A stretch of 64,000 nucleotides of DNA from SZAS-7 sp964514655 (GTDB lineage Bacteria; Chlamydiota; Chlamydiia; Chlamydiales; FEN-1388): the NCBI GenBank assembly GCA_964514655.1, contig CAZEQY010000007.1, positions 45,041 through 109,040 on the forward strand, read 5' to 3'. A program made the translations under genes and the position numbers. The notes under the pieces are model-generated. The model was not told where the DNA came from. It saw nothing but the letters and a program-made list of their open reading frames with translations, and searched no databases. Positions 35,643 through 43,005 of the stretch are shown here, one piece after another (position 1 is the first letter of the stretch; every line of letters begins with the position of its first letter).

Positions 35643-36644
35643 TTACCCTTTATTCAAATAGTCACGACATGCGTCTGCAATCCAGCTCTCTTGAAACTGT
35701 CGAATCGGATTGGCTGCTCGACTCGGTTGCAAATTGAATAGTGCAATCAACTGCCTCAATCTATCAATTAAGGTTGTGATATCATTTTCTGAAGCAATTT
35801 TATCATAGGCAAGAAAATTGATGAGGAGCTTATTGACTTGTGCTCGCTCTCTGATCCTCAGATAGGTATAAGGCTTTAAAGAAAAACTCTCTTCTAATCT
35901 GGCTGCGACTTCTAATAGCTCCTTTGGATAGCTTTTCTGAAATTCAGCACGTCGTTCGAGGAAATTGGACTGATGAAACCAGCTATTGAGCATTGGGTGC
36001 TTTTTACAAATTTCTTCAACCTCTTCGAGTTTCGACCCATAGAAGGCAAAAATTGCTGTTGTACAACGCTCCTGCTCATCCATTTTGCATAATTCAGAGA
36101 CATGTTCAAATGGGAGGTTCCTTGGGGGATAATCATATGCGGTGATAGTACAGGTTGAGGTATCATCAGAACATACCACCTTACCCCAGTGACGATGAAG
36201 ACTATGATCTGTAATGATTTCCCAAGACCCTAATCTATGCAGAGCAAGTGCCCTCTCATTCCAGCTGATACCATTGAGGTCATACACAACATTTCTTAAA
36301 TGCTCTTTTTGATTTTTGCCTTCTACTACGTCGGAAAGTTCCGCAAAAGTGGAGTTGCGGACATGGATAACACGAACATTCTGCAATTTCGTACGGTAGT
36401 AGGTTCGAAGCCATTCTACTACGTTGTCATACTGCTCAGGTGAATAGTGAACGTTGGAGTTGTACAACCGTTGGTAAACGTATTGTATAAAAAAATCAAA
36501 CCCGCCAAGCCAGATATCATCTGAGTTGGAGCTATTTGTAGTATTGGAGCTACCGGCAAACCATGTACGAATAGCTGAAAGAGCGAACATAGCACGAGAA
36601 TGTACATCACCGCCTGTAATTGAGGTGTTATGGCACAAGTTCAA
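35643..36644 (-). CDS. unknown accessory protein downstream of a broken ATPase gene
   Basis: The open frame gives 333 residues from a TTG at 36644, but the ATG at 36590 (MFALSAIRTWF) is an equally likely start, giving 315. I do not recognise it. It is soluble and mixed alpha/beta, with WLRTYYRTKLQNVRVIHVRNSTF, IFAFYGSKLEEVEEICKKHPML and a helical C-terminal half (KPYTYLRIRERAQVNKLLINFL). No Sec signal or TM. Its 5' end overlaps the truncated AAA+ ATPase gene by 17 bp, so it probably came next to that promoter by a deletion. Codon use does not stand out from neighbours by eye. Confidence 0.6.
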   Translation of the reverse strand: MNLCHNTSITGGDVHSRAMFALSAIRTWFAGSSNTTNSSNSDDIWLGGFDFFIQYVYQRLYNSNVHYSPEQYDNVVEWLRTYYRTKLQNVRVIHVRNSTFAELSDVVEGKNQKEHLRNVVYDLNGISWNERALALHRLGSWEIITDHSLHRHWGKVVCSDDTSTCTITAYDYPPRNLPFEHVSELCKMDEQERCTTAIFAFYGSKLEEVEEICKKHPMLNSWFHQSNFLERRAEFQKSYPKELLEVAARLEESFSLKPYTYLRIRERAQVNKLLINFLAYDKIASENDITTLIDRLRQLIALFNLQPSRAANPIRQFQESWIADACRDYLNKG

Positions 36645-36792
36645 AATTTATCTCAAGAGTCGATTCAAAAGTTTTCCCCAATTGTCTTACTGCAAAGGTT
36701 TTGCCAACTTGTCTTGCTCCACGAAGAAGCAAGGCTTTACGCCTAGAATCACCTTTCCAACGCAATAAATGCCAGTCAATAAGTCTCTTCAT
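36628..36792 (-). pseudogene. truncated AAA+ ATPase (COG1373/DUF4143-like), N-terminal fragment
   Basis: The frame starts at ATG 36792 with MKRLIDWHLLRWKGDSRRKAL, followed by the Walker A motif LLLRGARQVGKTFAV, and stops after about 54 residues at INFELVP. This is the start of the AAA+ ATPases of the COG1373/DUF4143 group, which are usually about 400 residues. The remainder, including Walker B and the DUF4143 part, is missing, and a different open frame follows at once. It is therefore a remnant. Its upstream region keeps three tandem repeats. Confidence 0.75.
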
Positions 36793-36877
36793 GCTCGAAA
36801 AATAAACCAAAAACGGCCCCTCCATGTCTGAAATATAAACCAAAATCCCAATTTATGCTCGAAAAATAGACTTCTTC
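36791..36877. repeat. three tandem about 32-bp repeats at the 5' end of the ATPase remnant
   Basis: Starting at 36791, 36824 and 36855 the plus strand reads ATGCTCGAAAAATAAACCAA, ATGTCTGAAATATAAACCAA and ATGCTCGAAAAATAGAC, so copies are spaced 33 and 31 bp. On the minus strand each reads TGGTTTAT(T/A)TTTC.GA/CAT and the last copy ends in the ATPase start codon. A perfect 7-1-7 palindrome, TTCTCAC-A-GTGAGAA, lies at 36875-36889. Confidence 0.7.
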
Positions 36878-37076
36878 TCACAGTGAGAAATAAGAAAAGT
36901 AGAAAAAGAGACCTGGCTCTGCAATTATGCGATTTTTGTTGTCATCCTCTCAATTGCTAAGCAAAGATGGTTGATTTCAAGATCTTTGAGGACAAGCATC
37001 ACACCTTGACAGGTTTTTAGCGTACTTGCTATAACTAAGCCTACTTAACTATAAATAAATTTATAAAAGGATGATT
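36878..37076 (+). other. intergenic spacer before the 37077 gene
   Basis: Apart from the TTCTCAC-A-GTGAGAA palindrome and the strong promoter at 37006-37035, I see no feature. The left part is A/G-rich. Confidence 0.4.
37006..37035 (+). promoter_or_regulatory. strong promoter of the 37077 gene
   Basis: A perfect TTGACA (37006-37011) is spaced 18 bp from TATAAC (37030-37035), 41 bp before the ATG at 37077. Confidence 0.65.
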
Positions 37077-37517
37077 ATGACTTCGTCTTCAAGTGTTGCT
37101 TCGCGTCTGTTGCCACGTGATTTGGCTGTTGCTATCGAGTTACCCGATGCTAAGACGCAGGAACCAATTTGTACTCTACAGTCCAGATGGATCCAACTTC
37201 TAAGTGTTACAGCCCAACCAAGTGATCGTTGTGTCCTAGACATTACTGGCTCTATCGTCCAAAGACTTGAATTGAGCGGGTCAGGCGCAAAGACTACTAC
37301 TCTGACTGTGAAAGGCGTTAGAAAAGGTTTGGAAAATATAGGAGAGCTTGTGCTAAGAAATATCACGGTACAATTCATTGAAGAGAATAATGAGTTAGGG
37401 TGGCACAAGTATGTGACGGAAACCGAAAATAAAAGTTTGTGTAATCTTTTATTGGTCCAAGGTATAGAACATAAAATCAGCATCGAGAATGCTCAAGAAC
37501 TTATGAATCGCAAGTAA
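37077..37517 (+). CDS. unknown 146-residue protein
   Basis: I do not recognise this protein. The ATG at 37077 is chosen because AAGG lies six bases upstream; the ATG two codons earlier abuts it. The protein is beta-rich with a Ser-rich N terminus, and contains LSVTAQPSDRCVLDITGSIVQ, LSGSGAKTTTLTVKGVRKGL and NITVQFIEENNELGWHKYV. There is no Sec signal or TM. It has its own strong promoter and is followed by two nested inverted repeats, so it is probably a single-gene transcript. A long frame on the opposite strand is a shadow, as it lacks any signal or ribosome site. Confidence 0.55.
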   Translation: MTSSSSVASRLLPRDLAVAIELPDAKTQEPICTLQSRWIQLLSVTAQPSDRCVLDITGSIVQRLELSGSGAKTTTLTVKGVRKGLENIGELVLRNITVQFIEENNELGWHKYVTETENKSLCNLLLVQGIEHKISIENAQELMNRK

Positions 37518-37532
37518 AGATGTCAGGAGCCG

Positions 37533-37609
37533 GGCCTGCATTAGGCATAACTCAGCCAAACGGACCAATTTTCTCCCACTGCAGGCACGCCTAATGCCTA
37601 ATGCAGGCC
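37533..37609. repeat. perfect 16-bp inverted repeat after the 37077 gene
   Basis: GGCCTGCATTAGGCAT (37533-37548) and ATGCCTAATGCAGGCC (37594-37609) are exact reverse complements around a 45-base loop, starting 16 bases after the stop codon. Confidence 0.8.
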
Positions 37610-37617
37610 TGGCCCCG

Positions 37618-37808
37618 ATCATCCTGCCTATCCTGCCGGCGTAGCCGATCCTGGTAATCCTGTTTATTATTGCACATGCCTTTACACCCTAAACTTTATA
37701 TATGGGCGAAGCTTCGCCCTGCATAACTAGGAAGCTGAAATAGAATGTGATCAAGAAAACAAACAAGATCACCAGGATCGGCTACGCCGGCAGGATAGGC
37801 AGGATGAT
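37618..37808. repeat. 48-bp inverted repeat with GCCGGCGTAGCC core
   Basis: Arms 37618-37665 and 37761-37808 match as reverse complements over about 48 bases with two mismatches, around a 95-base centre. They are composed of CCTGCCTATCCTGCCGGCG-type units. Together with the adjacent 16-bp repeat and a GGCCCC string, these palindromes fill the 365-bp gap between the 37077 gene and the converging MORN gene, in which no gene is seen. Confidence 0.8.
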
Positions 37809-37882
37809 GGAAGAGTTATGGACACACAATTAAATTGTTTTTCACTCTGAAATTCTGAAGTTTTTGACAGGCCCGGCCCCGA

Positions 37883-39343
37883 TCATTTCTTAGGGGCACC
37901 GTTTTCATATGCGCCCTGATAGATAACCTTGCCATTTGCATCATATTTCTTCCCTTGACCATGACGCTTACCAGCAACAAATGAGCCTTCATAACGGGCT
38001 CCATTACTGTAATACGCTATTCCCTCACCATGATATTTGTCATTTTCATATGCGCCTTGATAGATGAGCTTACCATTTTCGTCATAAAGCTTTCCTTGGC
38101 CATGACGTTTATCTGCAACAAATGAGCCTTCATAACGGCCATCATCGTAATATACTATTCCCTCACCATGATATTTGCCATTTTCAAATCTGCCTTGATA
38201 GACAAGCTTGCCTTTTCCGTCATAAAGCTTCCCTTCGCCGTGGCGCTTACTCTCTACAAAAGAACCCTCATAACGCCATCCATCATTGTAATAGCAAATT
38301 CCCTCACCATGATATTTGTCATTTTCATATGCACCTTGATAGATGAGCTTACCATTTTCGTCATAAAGCTTTCCTTGGCCATGACGTTTATCTGCAACAA
38401 ATGAGCCTTCATAACGGCCATCATCGTAATATACTATTCCCTCACCATGATATTTGCCATTTTCAAATCTGCCTTGATAGACAAGCTTGCCTTTTCCGTC
38501 ATAAAGCTTCCCTTCGCCGTGGCGCTTACTCTCTACAAAAGAACCCTCATATCGCCATCCAATATTGTAATAGCAAATTCCCTCACCATGATAGTTGCCA
38601 TTTTCAAATGCACCTTTATATATGAGCTTGCCATGGGCATTATAAGTCTCCCCTTGGCCGTGCTCCTTGCTAGCAACAAATGACCCTTGATAGCGACATC
38701 CATCAAAGCGATACCTTGTTCCTACACCATGCATTTTATTATTTTCAAATGCACCTTTATACATGAGCTTGCCATGGGCATTATAAACCTCCGCTTGGCC
38801 ATGCATTTTGCCCTCAACAACCGCCCCTTTATAGCGACAGCCATTGGGGAAATGCCACATTCCTTCCTGAGGTGTGCCATTTTGAAAAGTTCCTATAAAT
38901 GTATATCCATTTGGGAAACAGAGCGTGCCTTGAGTAGGAGATCGCAAGTCCTGAAATAATCCTCTATAATGACGACCATCAGGAAGCGATAGCGTACATC
39001 TACCTACATGCTCTCCTTGTTGGAAAAAGCCTTTAAATTTCGCCCCATCAGGAAATATGACCTTGCCGTTTCCATGTTTCTTACCATCTTCAAGGCCACC
39101 TTTATACGTATGGCCATCTGCTGCATAAAGCTTGCCCCTAACGAATGCTTGTGGGATGTAGGGAGGGATTTCTCCTGCGTTTGGAATTCGAATATGTCGC
39201 CCTCTTTCCTCAGACGGGTCCTGCGCTTCAAGAGCGGCAAGTGCGAGCTGCTCTATACCATGTACGTTAGAATCCTGTTCTTGAAGACCCTGTGTTTGAA
39301 AAACAAAATCATTATTTGGAACTGTTGATCCATTAACCTGCAT
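37883..39343 (-). CDS. MORN-repeat protein
   Basis: The 486-residue protein has an N-terminal 75-residue Gln/Glu-rich region without a signal peptide, then about 17 full MORN repeats and a partial one to the C terminus, each of 22-24 residues in the pattern YxGxFxxxxxHGxGxxYxxxG. MORN repeats bind membranes or phosphoinositides and occur in eukaryotes and in some host-associated bacteria. In the C-terminal half the repeats are nearly identical at DNA level, with one block of four duplicated (38000-38557). An AAGGTG ribosome site precedes the ATG. It converges with the 37077 gene. A host-directed scaffold is plausible; the number of repeats suggests copy-number variation between strains. Confidence 0.85.
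   Translation of the reverse strand: MQVNGSTVPNNDFVFQTQGLQEQDSNVHGIEQLALAALEAQDPSEERGRHIRIPNAGEIPPYIPQAFVRGKLYAADGHTYKGGLEDGKKHGNGKVIFPDGAKFKGFFQQGEHVGRCTLSLPDGRHYRGLFQDLRSPTQGTLCFPNGYTFIGTFQNGTPQEGMWHFPNGCRYKGAVVEGKMHGQAEVYNAHGKLMYKGAFENNKMHGVGTRYRFDGCRYQGSFVASKEHGQGETYNAHGKLIYKGAFENGNYHGEGICYYNIGWRYEGSFVESKRHGEGKLYDGKGKLVYQGRFENGKYHGEGIVYYDDGRYEGSFVADKRHGQGKLYDENGKLIYQGAYENDKYHGEGICYYNDGWRYEGSFVESKRHGEGKLYDGKGKLVYQGRFENGKYHGEGIVYYDDGRYEGSFVADKRHGQGKLYDENGKLIYQGAYENDKYHGEGIAYYSNGARYEGSFVAGKRHGQGKKYDANGKVIYQGAYENGAPKK
38000..38557 (-). repeat. 279-bp tandem duplication inside the MORN gene
   Basis: 38000-38278 and 38279-38557 are two head-to-tail copies of a 279-bp unit encoding four MORN repeats (93 residues). 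They differ at only a few positions, mostly near the left end, so the duplication is recent. Parts of the unit also match the flanking repeats less closely. Confidence 0.85.
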
Positions 39344-39416
39344 AGGACACCTTATTGTTAATTAAACATTATGTAATAATTGCTATTTAATCGCTACAGT
39401 TGGCGCGAAGAAAGTA

Positions 39417-39464
39417 AAAGGGGCCTCTTTCATCCGGCATCTGTCACAAAGAATAGGCCCCTTT
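39417..39464. repeat. GGGGCC-type hairpin
   Basis: AAAGGGGCCT (39417-39426) and AGGCCCCTTT (39455-39464) form a 10-bp stem around 28 bases, in the spacer between the divergent MORN gene and the small secreted protein gene. It belongs to the same family of hairpins as those at 35511 and 39766. Confidence 0.65.
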
Positions 39465-39536
39465 CATTTTGGGAGTGGACATAATTTTTCCAGGTGTGGT
39501 ACGGGTTGGAAAATATTTCAAAAAAAGGGATTTCGT

Positions 39537-39746
39537 ATGAGTAAATTAGTTTATATTCTCTGTTTAGCAATGACCAGCTTGGCTGCCGGCCAAAGCGCAA
39601 GCCAACCTCAACAACCTTCGAAAGAAAATTATGCCATGCCTGGTGAGAGTGCGTCACCTGAAGATCAGGATGTCGTGGATCAACCAGACTATAATCCACC
39701 AACTCCTGAATATCCTCAAAGCCTCGAGAAACAGCCGCCACAATAG
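39537..39746 (+). CDS. small secreted Pro/Gln-rich protein
   Basis: This 69-residue protein has a clear ribosome site (AAAGGG, seven bases before the ATG) and starts with a short Sec signal, MSKLVYILCLAMTSLAAG, with a likely cut after AAG or just before QS. The mature part is about 50 residues, acidic, Pro/Gln-rich and probably disordered (SQPQQPS, PDYNPPTPEYPQSLEKQPPQ). A GGGGCC terminator with a T run starts 20 bases after the stop. The single-gene layout with its own terminator supports reality. An overlapping leftward frame is judged a shadow. Function unknown. Confidence 0.6.
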   Translation: MSKLVYILCLAMTSLAAGQSASQPQQPSKENYAMPGESASPEDQDVVDQPDYNPPTPEYPQSLEKQPPQ

Positions 39747-39765
39747 TTATAAGAGCTACGTATTG

Positions 39766-39790
39766 AAAGGGGCCAGAATGGCCCCTTTTT
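39766..39790. terminator. intrinsic terminator, GGGGCC type
   Basis: AAAGGGGCC, a 5-base loop and GGCCCCTTTTT form a classic hairpin with T run after the small secreted protein gene. It lies two bases before the stop of the converging 39792 gene, and the A run on its left allows it to act in both directions. Confidence 0.85.
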
Positions 39791-39791
39791 G

Positions 39792-40601
39792 TTATTTAAC
39801 AAGAGCCTGTCTAAAGGTTGCATCAAGTCGTTTTACAAGATTTGCATCCTCTGCCGGCACATCGCCAACATACGTTTCTGCATACTGCTTACCAATATGC
39901 TTCATAAAGTAGTCTGCAAGCTTTTTAGCGAATGCAAGATCTGCACGAGCAGTAAGCGCTTCGTAGTAGAGTGTGATATATTCGTGTCTGACAGCAACAT
40001 CTTCGGTCTCAAGTAGGTGCATGCCAAGGTGCTTTGGCGTGACTTCCTTTGTTACAGGATGACGTACAGCGTCTCTAACTTTTGCGTACCTATCGCCCGC
40101 AAGGATAGTTTCAAAGTCTCTATCCATCGCATCATGTTTTACGCGTCTATCGTCTACGCCGTGCTTAACAGTTCTATATTTTTCATATACTGCTGTTACT
40201 CGTGCGTTATCTTCATTTGAAAGTTTATACTCAGGATTTTTTGCAAGAGCTTGACGGAGTTTATCTACAAGTCTTACCCAGATAGGTGCCCAGTCGTTAT
40301 TCGCGCTGTCAACTTCCCATGTTCCCCATTCTTTTTTCGCTTCAAGAGCTGTAAAGGCCTCAATATATTCTCTAATTGCTTCAAGCTTATAGGCATCATT
40401 ATTTGTTCTATCACATACATACTTTAAAAGGTTATAGCACCAAGTACCTTCTTCAAGACCACAATGAACCTCTTTATTGCCAATTTCTTTAGGATCCATT
40501 TCTGTTACACCACCGGAAAGGATCGAACGAAGCCTAGGACTCTTAATATAGTCCTCCATTCGCTGCAGCCTAGATTGGATAGTTTGTAGATTATATACCA
40601 T
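39792..40601 (-). CDS. unknown 269-residue helical protein
   Basis: I do not recognise this protein. The ATG at 40601 follows AAAGGAG at six bases and is preceded by a consensus promoter. It is soluble and mainly helical and charged, with LQTIQSRLQRMEDYIKSPRLRSIL at the N terminus, EAIREYIEAFTALEAKKEWGTW in the middle and RADLAFAKKLADYFMKHIGKQYAETYVGDVPAEDANL near the end. There is no Sec signal or TM. It lies after the small TM protein gene on the same strand but has its own promoter. Confidence 0.6.
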   Translation of the reverse strand: MVYNLQTIQSRLQRMEDYIKSPRLRSILSGGVTEMDPKEIGNKEVHCGLEEGTWCYNLLKYVCDRTNNDAYKLEAIREYIEAFTALEAKKEWGTWEVDSANNDWAPIWVRLVDKLRQALAKNPEYKLSNEDNARVTAVYEKYRTVKHGVDDRRVKHDAMDRDFETILAGDRYAKVRDAVRHPVTKEVTPKHLGMHLLETEDVAVRHEYITLYYEALTARADLAFAKKLADYFMKHIGKQYAETYVGDVPAEDANLVKRLDATFRQALVK

Positions 40602-40632
40602 ATACAACTCCTTTATTGATATTTGATGACAA

Positions 40633-40662
40633 ATTATATATAAAATTATCGTTAACTGTCAA
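40633..40662 (-). promoter_or_regulatory. full-consensus promoter of the 40601 gene
   Basis: On the minus strand a perfect TTGACA (40662-40657) and a perfect TATAAT (40638-40633) are spaced by 18 bp. The -35 box overlaps the last codons of the upstream 40652-41086 gene. Confidence 0.75.
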
Positions 40663-41086
40663 CATTATATATATTATCTATATAGGTAACAAACTCGGGA
40701 CTATAAATTTTATTTACATATTCGTGGCGCATTTTCCAGGCTGCCTGTACGGCAGGTTTTGAAAAGAGAAAGTGAATTTTTCGCTCCCAGTCAGCTTTTA
40801 GGTTTGGGGATGTGTCGTCAAAATAGTCTTCCATGGTCTTCCATGTAGCAATAAGGTCAAACAGCTCATAAATTACATACTTATCATCACCTAACGTCTC
40901 TTCGCTTGTATGCCTAAAGGTTTTGTTGTGTACGAGAGAATAGACAAGCTGGTGATAGCGCTGGTTTAAATTGAGGTAGCTATTTAGCTCATTTTCCATG
41001 CGCGTGACTTTAAGGATGTGGCCATTATAATAGACACTTGTGATAAGGCCTATCATTGTAAAAATAATACCTAGCCAAGCCATCAT
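40652..41086 (-). CDS. small membrane-anchored protein
   Basis: The 144-residue protein has one N-terminal membrane segment (MMAWLGIIFTMIGLITSVYYNG) followed by a soluble helical domain with YLNLNQRYHQLVYSLVHNKTF, DLIATWKTMEDYFDD and WERKIHFLFSKPAVQAAWKM. The segment lacks a cleavage site, so it is probably an anchor with the helical part in one compartment. The pattern resembles small anchored proteins of unknown function in many bacteria. It lies 6 bp after the outer-membrane protein gene, on the trxB–OMP transcript. Confidence 0.6.
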   Translation of the reverse strand: MMAWLGIIFTMIGLITSVYYNGHILKVTRMENELNSYLNLNQRYHQLVYSLVHNKTFRHTSEETLGDDKYVIYELFDLIATWKTMEDYFDDTSPNLKADWERKIHFLFSKPAVQAAWKMRHEYVNKIYSPEFVTYIDNIYNVDS

Positions 41087-41092
41087 AAACGC

Positions 41093-41899
41093 CTACCAAG
41101 GTGAAAATGGAATAACAATGCCCACACCTAAACTCCAGGGATTTTTTGGGCAATAACGAGCATGAATGCGAGTTGTAGCCTGTACATAGAATGACCCTAG
41201 CCCCATCTCCTTTAAACGATATCGTATGCCAATATCATCGTAGCGGTAGCCAACGCGTGACCAGCTATGAAAGTGCCCTAGCTTATGCGATGAAAGGCCT
41301 TTTTCGCTTACGATAAAAAGGTCTATGTAGTGACGGCCCTTGATAGCGCGCCCAAAGTGGGCTTCTAGGCCAACCCAAGGTGATCCACTTGAAGCTATAC
41401 CCCCTTTTGCAAGTGCCCATACCTTATAATAGCTTCTGTCATGATAGGCAAATTCGCGGCCAAGTGATAGATAGGCTTCTGTTTCAAACACGCCATGTTC
41501 TATAGAAGAGAGGTCTTTAACCCTCGACGGTGTTGATAGCGAAGTGATAAGTCCGCCCGTTAGACTTACCGGATCTCCCGTAAGATCATTAAGTAGCTGG
41601 TAGCGACAAGCTGCCTTTATTGCTTCAAAGCCATAGTCTTTACTTTGAGTCTTTGCAAGGTTTAGCTCTATTTCTGCCGTAAGATCAGTAAGTGGCATAA
41701 ACTCTATTGATGCAGTCGTGCGCTCAGCATGCAAAAAGTGGTGCTTTACACCATGTTTTGTGTCTAAAGAGCGCGACTCAGTATGAGTCTGATATAGCGA
41801 AGCTTCAAACTCTAGCCAGTTGCCAAGCCATGGTTCCTTTTGTACAGAATGCACGCTCGACAACGCACAAATAGCTAAGGCAACAAGCCACTTTATCAT
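41093..41899 (-). CDS. predicted outer-membrane beta-barrel protein
   Basis: The 268-residue protein starts with a Sec signal (MIKWLVALAICALSSVHS) and continues as alternating polar/hydrophobic strands, many with aromatic girdle residues (FEASLYQTHTESRSL, YYKVWALAKGGIASSG, HYIDLFIVSEKGL, SFYVQATTRIHARYC), ending in a terminal aromatic strand GVGIVIPFSPW. This is the pattern of a small beta-barrel that the BAM complex would insert in the outer membrane. No family motif was recognised. Its ATG overlaps the trxB stop (TAATG), so it is translationally coupled to trxB, which has no obvious functional link. Confidence 0.65.
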   Translation of the reverse strand: MIKWLVALAICALSSVHSVQKEPWLGNWLEFEASLYQTHTESRSLDTKHGVKHHFLHAERTTASIEFMPLTDLTAEIELNLAKTQSKDYGFEAIKAACRYQLLNDLTGDPVSLTGGLITSLSTPSRVKDLSSIEHGVFETEAYLSLGREFAYHDRSYYKVWALAKGGIASSGSPWVGLEAHFGRAIKGRHYIDLFIVSEKGLSSHKLGHFHSWSRVGYRYDDIGIRYRLKEMGLGSFYVQATTRIHARYCPKNPWSLGVGIVIPFSPW

Positions 41900-42861
41900 T
41901 AGTGAATCTCATTTGCTGCAAGGTAGCGCTCAGCTTCTAGCGCTGCCATACAGCCAGTTCCAGCTGCAGAGACTGCTTGGCGATAGACGTAATCTTGCAC
42001 ATCGCCTGCTGCAAAGACGCCGGCAATATTTGTCTGAGTAGTTCCCGGAACTACCTTTATATAGCCGTTTTCAAGAAGCTCTACCTGATTATTTAAAAAT
42101 GCAGTATTTGGCACATGACCTACGGCAAAGAAGAGCCCGCCGGCTGATGCCTGCACGGTCTCATTTGTCTTGAGGTTACGGATGGTGACGTTAGTAACAA
42201 CGTTTTGCCCGTCTACGCGGTCGATCACGCTATCCCACAAAATTTCGATCTTTGGATGCTTCATCGTGCGCTCTGCCATAATTCTCGATGCGCGAAGTTC
42301 GTTACGTCTATGTACAAGGTAGACCATATTTGCATACTTTGTTAAGAACATCGCCTCCTCACAGGCTGCGTCGCCCCCACCAATGACATAAAGGTTCTTG
42401 TTGCGGAAGATAGGTATTGCTCCATCGCACACAGCACATGCCGAAACGCCTTTTTGCCAAAACTCATGATCGCGCGTTCCCGGAATATCTAAGCGCTTTG
42501 CTGTTGCACCCGTAGAAATGATAATCGAATGGGCATACACCTTAGTTTGGTTGCCCTTAATAAGGAATGGACGCTGGGTTAGATCGACGCTCACAACATC
42601 TTCAGTAAGGCACGTTGTGCCAAAGCGTATAGCTTGTCTCTTAAAGAGGTCCATCATGTCAGGACCGCTTATTCCTTCTGGAAAGCCGGGATAATTTTCG
42701 ACATCCGTAGTGGTCATCAGCTGTCCGCCAGACGGCCCGGAGAAAAACCCTTCAAAGACCACAGGCTCTAAGCGAGCACGGGCTGCATATATCGCTGCCG
42801 TATACCCGGCAGGACCCGAGCCAATAATAACCAACTTTTTTACGTCATTTTGTTCTTCCAT
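41899..42861 (-). CDS. trxB: thioredoxin reductase
   Basis: TrxB transfers electrons from NADPH via FAD to thioredoxin, which also serves the ribonucleotide reductase encoded nearby. With the start at ATG 42861 (MEEQNDVKKLVIIGSGPAGYT) it has 320 residues, the normal length; the 17-codon extension upstream is hydrophobic and unsupported. The FAD motif GSGPAG, the redox pair CAVCDG (C142, C145), the NADPH motif GGGDAACEEA and the C-terminal FAD motif GVFAAGDVQD are all present. GGAG lies about eight bases before the chosen start. Divergent from the symporter gene and coupled to the OMP gene downstream. Confidence 0.95.
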   Translation of the reverse strand: MEEQNDVKKLVIIGSGPAGYTAAIYAARARLEPVVFEGFFSGPSGGQLMTTTDVENYPGFPEGISGPDMMDLFKRQAIRFGTTCLTEDVVSVDLTQRPFLIKGNQTKVYAHSIIISTGATAKRLDIPGTRDHEFWQKGVSACAVCDGAIPIFRNKNLYVIGGGDAACEEAMFLTKYANMVYLVHRRNELRASRIMAERTMKHPKIEILWDSVIDRVDGQNVVTNVTIRNLKTNETVQASAGGLFFAVGHVPNTAFLNNQVELLENGYIKVVPGTTQTNIAGVFAAGDVQDYVYRQAVSAAGTGCMAALEAERYLAANEIH

Positions 42862-43005
42862 CCGCCTTGCTCCAAAAAATAAGAAAAAATCTATCTGCAA
42901 AAGGGTTTTCAAACAAGCAAAATCCGTGAATGTACAGGCAATGTTGACGAAAATATCACGAAGCGAATAGCCTGTCCTCTATAAAGATTTTGGACAACGT
43001 CGTTT

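Noticed and set aside
37061..37483. 140-codon leftward frame opposite the 37077 gene
   Set aside because: The rightward frame has a consensus promoter and ribosome site; the leftward one has neither.
38122..38683. Paired rightward frames 279 bp apart inside the MORN gene
   Set aside because: They are shadows produced by the tandem duplication; useful only as a marker of the repeat unit.
39430..39741. 103-codon leftward frame opposite the small secreted protein
   Set aside because: It lacks a ribosome site and crosses the terminator-proximal region; the rightward frame has signal peptide, ribosome site and terminator.
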